Positions 47,690 to 58,589 of a DNA stretch of 64,000 bases are shown piece after piece. Each line of letters starts with the position of its first letter. The stretch's first letter is position 1. Location: contig NC_060899.1 in the NCBI RefSeq assembly GCF_014805685.1, positions 10,764,454 to 10,828,453 on the forward strand, written 5' to 3'. A program made the position numbers and the translations under genes. This DNA comes from Silurus meridionalis. Taxonomy: Eukaryota > Chordata > Actinopteri > Siluriformes > Siluridae. The notes under the pieces were generated by a model. That model was not told the origin of the DNA, searched no databases, and saw nothing but the letters and a program-made list of their open reading frames with translations.

Positions 47690-50330
47690 TGTTTGGCACT
47701 TTTATATCTTGGTGACCTTTTCAGTCAGTTTTTAATAATCTGTAATATAATCTAGTGACTGAAAATATCACTAAGGTACTAAAGTGCCATACAAAGAACT
47801 AAACAACCGAAAAAACTAAAAATTTGTTTTGCAAACTGCACTGATGGAAATTTGGAATGGGAATCCAGGTCACCATGGTGAACACAAATGTCTGTAAAGG
47901 CAGTATCTGCAATATATGCATTTAATCGTTCCCTCAGTTATTAAACACTCCACAATCTCCACATATTTCCTTTTTCAGTTTTAGTAATTATTTACAGAAG
48001 AAATTGTTTACAGGTTTTCATATCAATTGATGTTTGCATGGAATTGAGTTTGTGTTCTGTCATAGCATGTTTGCCTGATATAAAGATAATTTGCATGGCT
48101 CCTAAAAAATGTTCTGCATGAAAATTACATTTCCTGGCTTGTAAAAGACCAATCAAGTGTTTTGCCGCAAGATCTAGTATAAATTGACATACCAATGTCC
48201 AGTTCAACCGATAAAATGAGCTCCTATGAGATCACACAAGATTCTTAAAGACTTTTAACCTCATTCATATTGGTCACTTATTCACTGAGAGCACAAATGC
48301 AGCACCACAAAAACAGATATATTATGCAATTAAGGGGAATTCTATGTTACTGGCAGAGACTGAATCTGAGGTTTAAACCTGTTGTGACTCCTCCTCTAAA
48401 TAAAGCGAAGATTGACATTACCCTGAGCCAGATTACTAGCTCCCAATCATTCATGGATACAGCCAATTAGTTTTCCTTTTGTACTAATAGTGTGGGAATT
48501 GTTTGTGGTAATGTCATTTAGTTCTCTCTAGCAGAAGCCTATAGTTCTTTTTGTGATCTTTTGCTTCTTGAAGCAAAGACATAAGAAAACCCATGTCCTT
48601 ATAATTAAGTGAAGTTTTTCATATTGCTCATAATACCTTATAAGTCTTCTACATCATTATGTAATAATGAAGTGTTTCTATTTCTCTTGCAGTTGACCAG
48701 CAATTATATAAGATTAGCTATTTGCTTTGGTTAATGTTTGGTTAGATGTAGAATTTAGATATGGGACATAGTTTGTGTTGGAACCTGTTTGTGCTTTTGA
48801 CAAATTATAGATTGTTTTGCTGTTTTTAACCTCAATTTAACTTACACATCCTTTCTTTTGAATGATTCATAAAAGCTATTGAAGTAGTGAGGGCTTTCCA
48901 ATACCAATTTTCCCTGAGCTAAATTACTAGTTGCCAAACAATTAAAGACATATGTATTTAATTAATGTTCAACAATACAAAGTCCTGCTAAATGTTTTAT
49001 ATATCACAGATTTCTTAATTTTAACCCATCTCTCTGGTCTTCGTGATGTAATCCCTAGTGCTTTCTTTGCTCATGTTTCTGCAACTAGCTGCCGAATTCT
49101 ATTTTAGCCCATTGTCTACAATTGTGTGTACTGTCTAATTAGTTAAATGTGTTATACATTGTCCACTTCTATTTTATTTATATTCCCAGTCTCTATTCCC
49201 AATTATATTGGGTTAGGTATTTGCTATGGTTATGGTTTGGTTAGATGAGGAATTTACCTAGGGTCATATATGGGCTGTAGTTTGTGTTGGAACCTGTTTA
49301 ACTACAATTAAATTTTTCTTTTCTTTTTCATGCTGGATATCAGAGTAGACCAAACTCAATCAAGTCACCAAGTTACCATGAGCCAGATTACTACTTCCCA
49401 ATTAACTATAGACATAGCTGGTAAGGAGTAGAAGGTCATATAAAAACCTTCCTTAGTCTGGTTGGCTTGTTCTTGGACCATGAATACTTAAGTGTTTTTC
49501 TGCTTATATATGACTTAAGGAAGCAACTTTTATTAGGACTGCATAAAGATAGGTTAAGATTTTGGATTACATAGTAATTTTGGATAGTCTTTTTGTTCAT
49601 ATGCAGCAGTAAAAGACTTGGTGTGCTTATTGAGTCCAGCCTTTCATTTCAATATTATGTAGATATGATTACTTTTATTAATATTATTAATATAACTTAT
49701 GTGTGGCTTTTATTAAAATTACTGAGACACATGTTCAAATACTAATCACATCCCTTATCTAATCCTAAGCCAATTTTGCAACTAACATGGCATTAACCAA
49801 GGGCAAATATGTAACCCAATGTGATTGCTAGTCAAATAAATTAGAAAATAATTAATTTTGATGTTACAAAATATAAGAATTATCAAATAGGAGACCAAAC
49901 ACAAGGTGCAGATGGAAAAAAGAAATGACACACTCAAAAAACATCCAATAATATTAGAACAACCTGACACAATAAAGCATATGCTTTTTTTTGTATGAAG
50001 ACCTGAATTATGTAAGTATATTATAACAAACAAGGGTCTATCAATTAATTATTTTGAACTAGTAGCACCACCAAGCTGCTGCTGCTGGGCTCTTCAGCAA
50101 GGTCTAGATATCTGCCAAGGTCTAGGTGTCTGCCGAATGCCATAAATGTCAATGTAAAATAATTATCTGGCTTAGGGTAAGGTTGCACTTGAATGCGCTG
50201 GCAGAGGCTGAGCTTGAGGTTGAAACTCTTGTCTCCTCCTCTCAATTAAACGAAACACAAATCTTAGCACAGCCTTACCCTGATCTAGATTACTAGTTCG
50301 CACATTCATAGATATAGCCTTTTCCATATT
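47690..50330. repeat. local repeat cluster, unit 1
   Basis: Collinear, diverged homology runs from 47,990-48,960 to 58,590-59,590. Examples are CATTTCCTGGCTTGTAA / CATTTTCTGGCTTGTAA, ACATACCAATGTCCAGTTC / ACATACCAATATCCAGTCC, and GAGCCAGATTACTAGCTCCC in both. Core CCAGATTACTAG-like motifs start at 48,428, 48,919, 49,383 and 50,285. The left piece at 47,820-47,960 matches 60,600-60,730 in inverted orientation. No open frame is conserved between copies, so it looks non-coding. Confidence 0.8.
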
Positions 50331-50411
50331 TATTTATTTTGTCTATACACAAGAAAATCACAGTGTATGCATGTATCTAATAGAGTATAAATGTTTTGTT
50401 GTTCCAGCTGT

Positions 50412-52000
50412 ACTCTAGCAGGGTGCGGTTGCCAGTACTTTACTGTGAATTTTATAGTTCTTTACTATTTACTACGTTATATCTTTTTACTGTAAAAACT
50501 AAATTAAAACTTGAGTCAACATTTGATTTGCAGAAACTGTCTGCACTAAAATTGGCTGTTTGTTTGTAATCTAATATGTATAATGTTTAAGTAATGTTAG
50601 AATATTAATACTGAGAATGCATTTTACTTAAGGGGCCAAAGAAAAACTTACTGAATCATGCATAACAGAAGCACACATTAATATGTGATCGAAATAAGCA
50701 AAGAGACTCTCACTGGATCAGTACCTGCATAGTTATACCCTTCAATACTACAGCAAAATCCTCAGCTTTGAAATAGCACTTATGTGTCTACATTAGTGTT
50801 GAAGTAACACTGGAGCAGTGAAAAGGTTCGAGATAACGTTAGTGATGAACACATGTGAACATGCAGAATCACTGAAGGAAAGAGAAACAAGAGTAGAGAA
50901 ACACAATTTACAGCCAAAGCAGTAGATGAAATCAACTGAAAAAGGAACACAATAAATCTTAAAATTTCACGAGATAATAATTAAACAACTCCCAAAACAG
51001 CATTTCCAGCTTCACTTTTTACTAACCAGCATGACTTTAACTCTGTCAAATGTGTACAGAAAATCTAATTTGGATTTTTGGTTTGATTCATTCAGATGAA
51101 ATCACGATAATGGTTGGTTGTTATAATTAGATGCACTTAATAAGCACAGCTTTTAGAGCAAGAAAAACAAAAGGAAACTAAAGTTAGATAAGTTATAGAC
51201 TAGACACTAGAATCAACATCAGTGCATGAGTCACACCTTCGGTGATCAAAAATGGAAAACAAAAACAAGTTCACCTCTGAATGTCACAAAACAAAGTCTA
51301 CTGAAAAGTCACAACAAACCAAACAACACCAAAATAAAGCAAATAAATAAAATAGTAATAACATTCAGCTGCAAAATGTAATCCTGCTGCAATGCATGCT
51401 GGGAGTTTTGTGCTGATTCTTGAAGTGTACATAGTGTTGTAGCTCTAAAGGTTTTGTCATTAAAACATTATGTGCCTCCTAATATTTTAAAAGACCTTAA
51501 AAATCTATACAGTCATACTTTGATCAGAAATGATATAAATTAAAAAACAAACTATAAATTCATAGATTAAACACTGACTGAAATCAGCAAAAAAGTTCAT
51601 TAGATGGTAATCACATATTCATCAACAGTTATCCAAAGCCATTTATCTACAATTTCTCTTGACTTTCCATTCTTTAACAAAAGTATTTTTTAAACACAGT
51701 TACAGAAGTCAGAGTAAAACTTATGTTAACGAGTCAAGGGGCACGAGCCCAACTAAAGCAACCACTGATTTCCTTGAGTAAAGTAATGTAGGGAATAGTG
51801 AATGAGGGTGTAGGGTGTGATTTCAGACACAGTCTCTAAGTGTTGACTCTAAACGCTGTTAATTCACAGTATATCTTCTCAGTATTTCTCAAAAACAACA
51901 AAATTACCTAGAATCCATTGTTTTATAGAGAATGTAACTGTTTTAATGCAAAAAAAACAGCATGTTACTGTCAGAATGTGGCCATTTTTACATTATACAT
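50412..52000. mobile_element. fold-back DNA element, copy B (inverted relative to A)
   Basis: GCGGTTGCCAGTACTTTACTG, then GATGAAATCAACTGAA with CATTTCCAGCTTCACTTTT, CTGCTGCAATGCATGCTGGG, GCTCTAAAGGTTTTGTC and GTTCATTAGATGGTAATCAC follow the reverse complement of copy A in the same order. The nested MITE of copy A is absent. The right end is uncertain because the Tc1 element starts at about 52,014. Confidence 0.65.
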
Positions 52001-52013
52001 TTGTGACAGCAAG

Positions 52014-53591
52014 TTTGCAAGTTCTCCCACTTAGAAATCATAGAGGGGTCTGAAATTGTAATCGTAGGTGCATGTCCACTGTGAGAGACATAATCTAAAA
52101 AAAAAAATCAAAAAAATCACAATATATGATTTTTAAACTATTTATTTGTATGATACAGCTGCAAATAAGTATTTGAACACCTGTCTATCAGCTAGAATTC
52201 TGACCCTCAAAGACCTGTTAGTCTGCTTTTAAAATGTCCACCTCCACTACATTTATTATTGTAAATTAGATGCACCTGTTTGAGGTTGTTAGCTGTATAA
52301 AGACACCTGTCCACCCCATACAATCAGTAAGAATCCAACTACTAACATGGCCAAGACCAAAGAGCTGTCCAAAGACACTAGAGACAGAATTGTACACCTC
52401 CACAAGGCTGGAAAGGGCTACGGGGAAATTGCCAAGCAGCTTGGTGAAAAAAGGTCCACTGTTGGAGCAATCATTAGAAAATGGAAGAAGCTAAACATGA
52501 CTGTCAATCTCCCTCGGACTGGGGCTCTATGCAAGATCTCATCTCGTGGGGTCTCAATGATCCTAAGGAAGCCCAGATCACCAAATCAGCCCAGAACTAC
52601 ACGGGAGGAGCTGGTCAATGACCTGAAAAGAGCTGGGACCACCGTTTCCAAGGTTACTGTTGGTAATACACTAAGACGTCATGGTTTGAAATCATGCATG
52701 GCACGGAAGGTTCCCCTGCTTAAACCAGCACATGTCCAGGCACGTCTTAAGTTTGCCAATGACCATTTGGATGATCCAGAGGAGTCATGGGAGAAAGTCA
52801 TGTGGTCAGATGAGACCAAAATAGAACTTTTGGGTCATAATTCCACTAAACGTGTTTGAAGGAAGAAGAATGATGAGTACCATCCCAAGAACACCAGCCC
52901 TACTGTGAAGCATGGGGGTGGTAGCATCATGCTTTGGGAGTGTTTTTTCTGCACATGGGACAGGGCGACTGCACTGTATTAAGGAGAGGATGACCGGGGC
53001 CATGTATTGCGAGATTTTGGGGAACAACCTCCTTCCCTCAGTTAGAGCATTGAAGATGGGTCGAGGCTGGGTCTTCCAACATGACAATGACCCGAAGCAC
53101 ACAGCCAGGATAACCAAGGAGTGGCTCTGTAAGAAGCATATCAAGGTTCTGGCATGGCCTAGCCAGTCTCCAGACCTAAACCCAATAAAGAATCTTTGGA
53201 GGGAGCTCAAACTCTGTGTTTCTCAGTGACAGGCCAGAAACCTGACTGATATAGAGAAGATCTGTGTGGAGGAGTGGGCCAAAATCCCTCCTGCAGTGTG
53301 TGCAAACCTGGTGAAAAACTACAGGAAACGTTTGACCTCTGTAATTGCAAACAAAGGCTACTGTACCAAATATTAACATTGATTTTCTCAGGTGATCAAA
53401 TACTTATTTGCAGCTGTATCATACAAATAAATAGTTACAAAATCATACATTGTGATTTCTGGATTTTTTTTTTAGATTATGTCTCTCACAGTGGACATGC
53501 ACCTACGATGACAATTTCAGACCCCTCCATGATTTCTAAGTGGGAGAACTTGCAAAATAGCAGGGTGTTCGAATACTTATTTTCCTCACTG
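52014..53591 (+). mobile_element. Tc1-like transposon, nearly complete
   Basis: Long inverted repeats of about 200 bp flank a transposase frame. The right end finishes CTTATTTTCCTCACTG followed by TA. The left repeat matches from TTTGCAAGTTCTCCCACTTA onward but lacks roughly the outer 35 bp, so it could not be mobilised. An isolated right-end copy lies at 1,270-1,511. Confidence 0.9.
52347..53376 (+). pseudogene. Tc1-like transposase, inactivated
   Basis: Starts at ATG 52,347 with a helix-turn-helix DNA-binding region ([20 protein letters not shown]) and a second one around [18 protein letters not shown]. The catalytic domain has the first Asp in [11 protein letters not shown], the second Asp in [11 protein letters not shown] and the Glu in LWRELK, spaced as in DD34E enzymes. 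It ends NKGYCTKY. A stop at 52,857 follows STKRV, a frameshift lies near 52,945 in the GGSIMLWG region, and another stop lies at about 53,227. The host lineage has therefore lost function in this copy. The usual length of the family is about 340 residues, and this matches if the breaks are ignored. Confidence 0.9.
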
Positions 53592-53602
53592 TAGATGTTC
53601 TT

Positions 53603-53672
53603 TTAGAGGTACAAATATGTACCAATGTTTAGAGGTATATTGCTAAACATTGGTACATATTTGCACCTCTAA
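53603..53672. repeat. 30-bp inverted repeat hairpin
   Basis: The left arm 53,603-53,632 and right arm 53,643-53,672 are complementary at 29 of 30 positions, with a 10-nt loop. The arms contain AGGT(A/G)CAAATATGTACC. This suggests a very small hairpin MITE or a structured transcript; no coding content. Confidence 0.85.
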
Positions 53673-53688
53673 AGATACATTGCTAGGT

Positions 53689-53830
53689 TCCCTGCTAGTC
53701 TAGTGGTTAGTATGCGGCACTCTCACCGCTGCGGCCCGGGTTCGATCCCCGGTCAGAGAACCAACCCCAGCCATTAGGGTTGCACAAGCCAGTGCACTCA
53801 TAGTGCCGGTCCCAAGCCCGGATAAAAGGC
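53689..53830 (+). repeat. tRNA-Glu/RTE composite SINE, truncated copy
   Basis: 53,689-53,760 is a tRNA-Glu-like head (GTCTAGTGGTTAG A box, GGTTCGATCC B box, CTC in the anticodon position), with an acceptor-stem mismatch. It continues directly into CCAGCCATTAGGGTTGCACA and AGTGCCGGTCCCAAGCCCGG, the 5' region of the RTE LINE at 31,597. The RTE 3' end is absent. ATACATT occurs on both sides and may be the target duplication. Confidence 0.85.
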
Positions 53831-53980
53831 CCGGATAAAAAAAATACATTCCTGACCTTGATTTTTCTGTGTGTACTTACAGTATACAGCTTCTACAATT
53901 AAAAATGTTTTGGAAATGTTGGTCTGAGTGTTTCAATCACTGTTTTCTTTGTTTAAACTCATCTCCCTGGTCTTTGTGAC

Positions 53981-55800
53981 ATCCGATCACTGCCTGGTTC
54001 ATCTTATTCCAACATACAGGCAGAAACTAAAATCTGCTAAACCTGTAGTCAAAGCGGTGAAGAGATGGACCAGTGTGGCAAAGCAGGAACTACAAGACTG
54101 CACCGATTGGAGTGTCTTTGAGGCTGGAACTGACAGCCTGGATGAACTGACTGACACTGTGACATCCTACATCAGTTTTTGTGAAGACATGTGTGTGCCA
54201 ACCAAAACCTTCTGCAAATTCAGTAACAACAAGCCATGGTTCACAGCCAAACTGAAAAAACTTCGACATGACAAGGAAGATGCCTACAGAGGGGAAGACA
54301 AAGCACTGTACAAGCAGGCCAGGAACCTACTGACAAAAGAGATCAGAATAGCCAAAAGAAGCTACTCTGAAAAGCTGAAAAGCAGGTTTTCAGCTAACGA
54401 TCCTGCATCAGAGTGGAAAGGACTGTAAGATATCACATACCACCCCTCCCCACTCAAGCAAACAAAGACCTGGCTGACGACCTCAACAACATCTACTGCA
54501 GGTTTGAGAACAATATATTCACACCTTTCATCCAACCCAGCCCACTTTGCCCCCATCACACTTCTGGGAACCCATCTTACAACTCCTTCCAGCACTCAAG
54601 TTGTGCTCACCATTTGTGAAGAGGATGTGTATCGGCTCTTTCAGAGACAGAAGACAAGGAAAGCTCCCGGCCCAGACAGTGTCTCCCCCTCCTGTCTCAA
54701 AGCATGTGCTGACCAACTGGCTCCCATCTTCACCTATATCTTCAACAGATCACTGGAGCTGTGTAAGGTCCCACTCCATTACTGGACTGACTACAGGCCT
54801 GTCGCTCTGACATCTGTCATCATGAAGACCTTTGAGAAGCTGGTATTGGCCCACCTAAAGAAGGTGACAAAACAGCTGCTGGATCCCCTACAGTTTGCAT
54901 ACCGAGCAAACAGATTGGTGGATGGCGCAGTCAACATGGGGCTTAACTACATTCTGCAACACCTTGACTGCCCAGGAACATATGCCCGGATTCTGTTTGT
55001 TGACTTTAGTTCAGCTTTCAATACAATAATTCCAGGAATTCTCCACTCCAAACTCCTGAACCCCACTATACCCCCTGCCATCTGTCAGTGGATCTCCAGC
55101 TTCCTGACAGGCAGGAAACAACAGGTGAGACTGGGAGGTTTTACCTCCGGTATTCAGGCAGTCAGCACTGGTGCTCCTCAGGGATGTGTCCTCTCTCCAC
55201 TGCTATTCTCCCTCTATACGAACGGCTGCACATCAATTGACCCAACTGTTAAACTCCTGAAATTTGCAGATGACACCACGCTCATCGGACTCATCCAAGA
55301 TGGCGATGAGTCTGCATATGAGCAGGAGGTGAAGCAGCTGGTGTCATCTGTGGAGAACTTCCAGTTTCTGGGCACTACCATTTCCCAGGACCTGAAATTG
55401 GAATTCAAAGAAGGCCCAGCAGAGGAGGTACTTTCTACACCAATTAAGGAAGTACAGTCTGCCACAGGAGCTGTTGATAGAGTTCTACACTGCAGTCACT
55501 GAATCTGTCCTGTGCTCATCAATCACCATCTGGTTTGGTGTAGCAACAAAACAGGACAGAAACAGACTGCAGAAAACAGTTAAAACAGCAGAAAAAAAAT
55601 TATTGGTGCTCCTCTGCCCTCTCTCCAGGACTTGTACCATACATGAACCAGAAACTGGGTAGAAAAAATCACTACTGACCCTTCGCACCCTGGACACAAC
55701 ATCTTTCAGCTCCTCCCTTCTGGCAGGTGCTACAGAACTTTGTTCACCAAAACTGCCAGACACAGGAACAGTTTCTTTCCCCAAGCAATCAGCCTCATTA
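53981..55800 (+). pseudogene. L2/Rex1-like LINE reverse transcriptase, broken
   Basis: Frames in order: linker ([57 protein letters not shown]); RT start KAPGPDSVSPSCLKACADQL; DYRPVALTSVIMKTFEKLV; motif A FVDFSSAFNTIIPG; motif B STGAPQGCVLSPLLFSLYTN; motif C LLKFADDTTLIGLIQDGDES. After VKQLVSS it jumps to VENFQFLGTTISQDLK, so about 50-60 residues of the thumb are deleted. Additional breaks lie near 54,425 and 55,400-55,500 before the C-terminal ITIWFGVATKQDRNRLQKTV. The active-site residues survive but the gene is not intact. Confidence 0.9.
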
Positions 55801-56215
55801 ACAACTGACCATAATTATATTTCCTGCTTCATATCTATAAGTACTGCACTATTATAACTGTCAGTCATCACATTATCTGTATATGTTACACACACTATGG
55901 CTGCTATATATTGCAAGTTCTATAGTAAACTCTTTACCATACCTGATGCACAATACTGTCATTTGCACTACCATGCACTCACACTTTATGTACATTACTG
56001 ATCGGTCATATAATCTGTATCCCTATTTAATACTCATACTGTCTATATTGTCTCACATTGTCTGTATTGTCTTGTCTGTTTTGTCTTGTGTAGTCCAAGC
56101 TGAATGTATAGTTTTTATTTATGTCTATACTTTGAGAGTCACTAACAGCTGAAACCAAATTCCTTGTGTGTGTCAACACGCTCGGCCAATAAACCTGATT
56201 CTAATTCTGATTCTG
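53981..56215 (+). mobile_element. L2/Rex1-like LINE, 5'-truncated
   Basis: Inserted into a unit of the local repeat cluster: the flanks CTGGTCTTTGTGAC (left) and CTTTTAGCGCTTGCTTTGCT (right) are contiguous in the related unit near 49,036. The element starts at the end of the endonuclease ([17 protein letters not shown]) and ends AATAAACCTGATTCTAATTC, a typical ATTCTG-type tail. Confidence 0.85.
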
Positions 56216-56346
56216 TAGTCTTTTAGCGCTTGCTTTGCTACTGTTTTCTGCCACTAACCGCAGAATCCTATTTTACCCTATTGTTTTAAATGTTGGGTAC
56301 TGTCTCATGTATTGTGTATTATCCTCTTCTATTTCATTAGCAGTTA

Positions 56347-56850
56347 TTCAATTCAATTCATTTTTATTTGTATAGCGTTTTTAACAATGAACATTGTCTC
56401 CAAACAGCTTTACACAGATAATGTGGTGATTAAAAGTGAATATGTTCTTTATAAGTAAGTTTGTCCCTGGTGAGCGAGTTGGTGGTGACTGTGGCAAGGA
56501 AAAACTCCCAGAGATGGCATAAGGAAGAAACCTTGAGAGGAACCATACTCAAGAAAGAACCCATCCTCATCTGGGTTGCACCGAATGTCCATTTATAGAA
56601 TATATACAATGTTGCAGGGTACAGTGATGGTGATCAGAAGCGAAAATTAGTCCTGAGTCAATGTAGCAGACTGTTGACATTAACTACAGTCCAAATCCAT
56701 CCTCAAAGCGCCCCTTCTTACTCCGGAATTTTATGGAACCACCCAAGGCGTTGATGAGAAACCGTTCCAAGCTGCACAAAGTGGCCTCCAGTCGAAGAGA
56801 ACACTATCCAGAGGCAGGCCTGGACATAGTGGAAAGATCCATGGAGGGGA
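56347..56850 (+). repeat. dispersed fish repeat, fullest copy
   Basis: TTTTATTTGTATAGCGTTTT, GAACATTGTCTCCAAACAGC, AAGTTTGTCCCTGGTGAGCG, GGCAAGGAAAAACTCCCAGA, GAAACCTTGAGAGGAACC and CCCATCCTCATCTGGGTTGC occur in order. Then a tail with GGCGTTGATGAGAAACCGTT and AGAGGCAGGCCTGGACATAG. Three other copies lie in the window. Confidence 0.8.
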
Positions 56851-57199
56851 GAGGGGCAGTTATGTATACTGGGTTTGATATTTGCTATGGTCAGTTTTGG
56901 TTAGATGTACAATTTACCAAGGGTTAAATATGGGCTGAAATTTGTGTTGAAACTACAGTTAAATGTTCAATAATTAACTTTAATTAATGTAATTAATTAA
57001 CTTGTTTTTATTTCATTATTAACAAGCATAATGTTGTATGCTGTTAAGGATAACAGACTGAAGTTGGCTGGATCTAGTCACTTTACTGTGAGCCAGATTA
57101 TTAGTTCCTAATCAACTAAAGACATGGAAAAGACAATACTTTATTAGCCCCTTTAGATGGTGGGGGCTCATCATTAGACCATGAATACTTACTAAGTAT

Positions 57200-57395
57200 C
57201 TTCTACTTATGTCTGACAAGATAGAGCATACTACCATTCTATTTTAACGTATGTAAATCATGTAACACTATATATCCTGCACTTGCTGTTATTGCACTCT
57301 GATTAGACCCAAACTGCATTTCGTTGCCTTGTACATGTGTAATGACATTAAAGTTGAATTTAATCTAATCTAATCTAATCTAAACTAATCTAATC
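57200..57395 (+). repeat. L2/Rex1-like LINE 3' end with (AATCT)n tail
   Basis: ATTGCACTCTGATTAGACCC, AACTGCATTTCGTTGCCTTG and TAATGACATTAAAGTTGAAT precede tandem AATCT/AATCTA units at 57,359-57,394. It is only the 3' UTR of a severely truncated insertion. Confidence 0.75.
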
Positions 57396-58533
57396 TCTGG
57401 ATGGTCATGCAGTGGTAAATGACTTTGGTATGCTTTTGATTACAGTCTTTCATTTAAAGGTTGTATAGATAACATGACATTTATTAATATTACTATATTT
57501 GCTTCTCTCTGGTTCTTATAACAATAACTGAGACACGTTTAAATACTAACCACAGCCCTTATCTAACCCTAAGCCTATCATGCAACTAACCAAATATATA
57601 ACCCAATGTAGATATCGATGAATCAATGAATCATGATAAACTAGTAATCTGGATTAGGGTAAGGGTACACTTAGGCACTTTGGCAGAGACTGATCTTGAG
57701 GTATTTCTCATTTCTCAGCTTCTTATGCTCTTCTCTCAATTAGACCTGATTACTAGTTCCCACATTTATAACTATAGCCATTTTTCTGTCTCTGTTGTTA
57801 AAATAGAAATTGTTTGTGGTAGAATTTACCTAGGGTTAATTATGGTCTGTAGTTTGTATTGGAAGCTGTTAAACTAATATCCTTTTTTTCTTTTGCATGC
57901 TGTTCTGATATCAGAGTGCTCAATCAAACCACTTTACAAAGTGCCAGATTACTAGTACCTTATCAACTATAACCAAAGCTGAAGAAACAAAAACTTATTA
58001 GCTTTTTTGTACAGTGGAGGTTTGTTATTGAACCATGAATACTTAAAAGGTGTCTCCAAATGTTCAAAGAAACATATTAGCCCTTATCTAACCCTAAGTC
58101 AATCCCTTATCTAGCCCAATGTAATTACTGGTCAACCTTGCAAAACAAAAAATTGGAGTGTTGAATGAAAAAACTAAATTATCTTAGTACATTACCATAA
58201 ACAACCCCTATTCTTACAATTGACTTTGTTTGCTGCTTTATTGAGGGATGAGACACAATAGGTTCAAACCTGTTTGCTATTATAGATTATTCACATAAAA
58301 GTATCTTGCATATATAATGTGTTTGTGCTCATGAACTGACTTTGAAAGGAAGTACAAATATTCAAGAATCTTGTTTGGACTGCATGCTGGTATGACTGGT
58401 CTGGACAACTACCCAGATCTTGAATTTATGCACTTAATTGTGAAGCATTTATCTGTGGAAACAATGACAAAATACTATTCCATTAGAATAGTTGCAAATC
58501 AAACTAAGTTTAGTTGTTTGGTTGTTTAGTTTT

Positions 58534-58558
58534 TGTTGTTGTTGTTGTTGTTGTTGTT
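58534..58558. repeat. (TTG)n microsatellite
   Basis: Eight tandem TTG units, visible directly. Confidence 0.9.
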
Positions 58559-58589
58559 TGGCACTTTTCATTTTGATTTACAACACTTA

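Larger units (their letters stand above)
56216..58580. repeat. local repeat cluster, unit 2
   Basis: Continuation of the unit whose left part is 53,870-53,980. It repeats TTTGGTTAGATGTACAATTT, TTACCAAGGGTTAAATATGG and GGGCTGAAATTTGTGTTGAA from unit 1. Core CCAGATTACTAG-like motifs start at 57,093, 57,745 and 57,944. CTAGTAATCTGGATTAGGGT at 57,641 is the inverted form, so 57,641-57,756 can fold. A dispersed repeat and a LINE tail are inserted in it. Confidence 0.75.

Noticed and set aside
53689..53760. tRNA-Glu gene
   Set aside because: It has an acceptor-stem mismatch, continues directly into RTE-derived sequence, and has a sister copy inside a target-duplicated SINE at 7,743-7,975.
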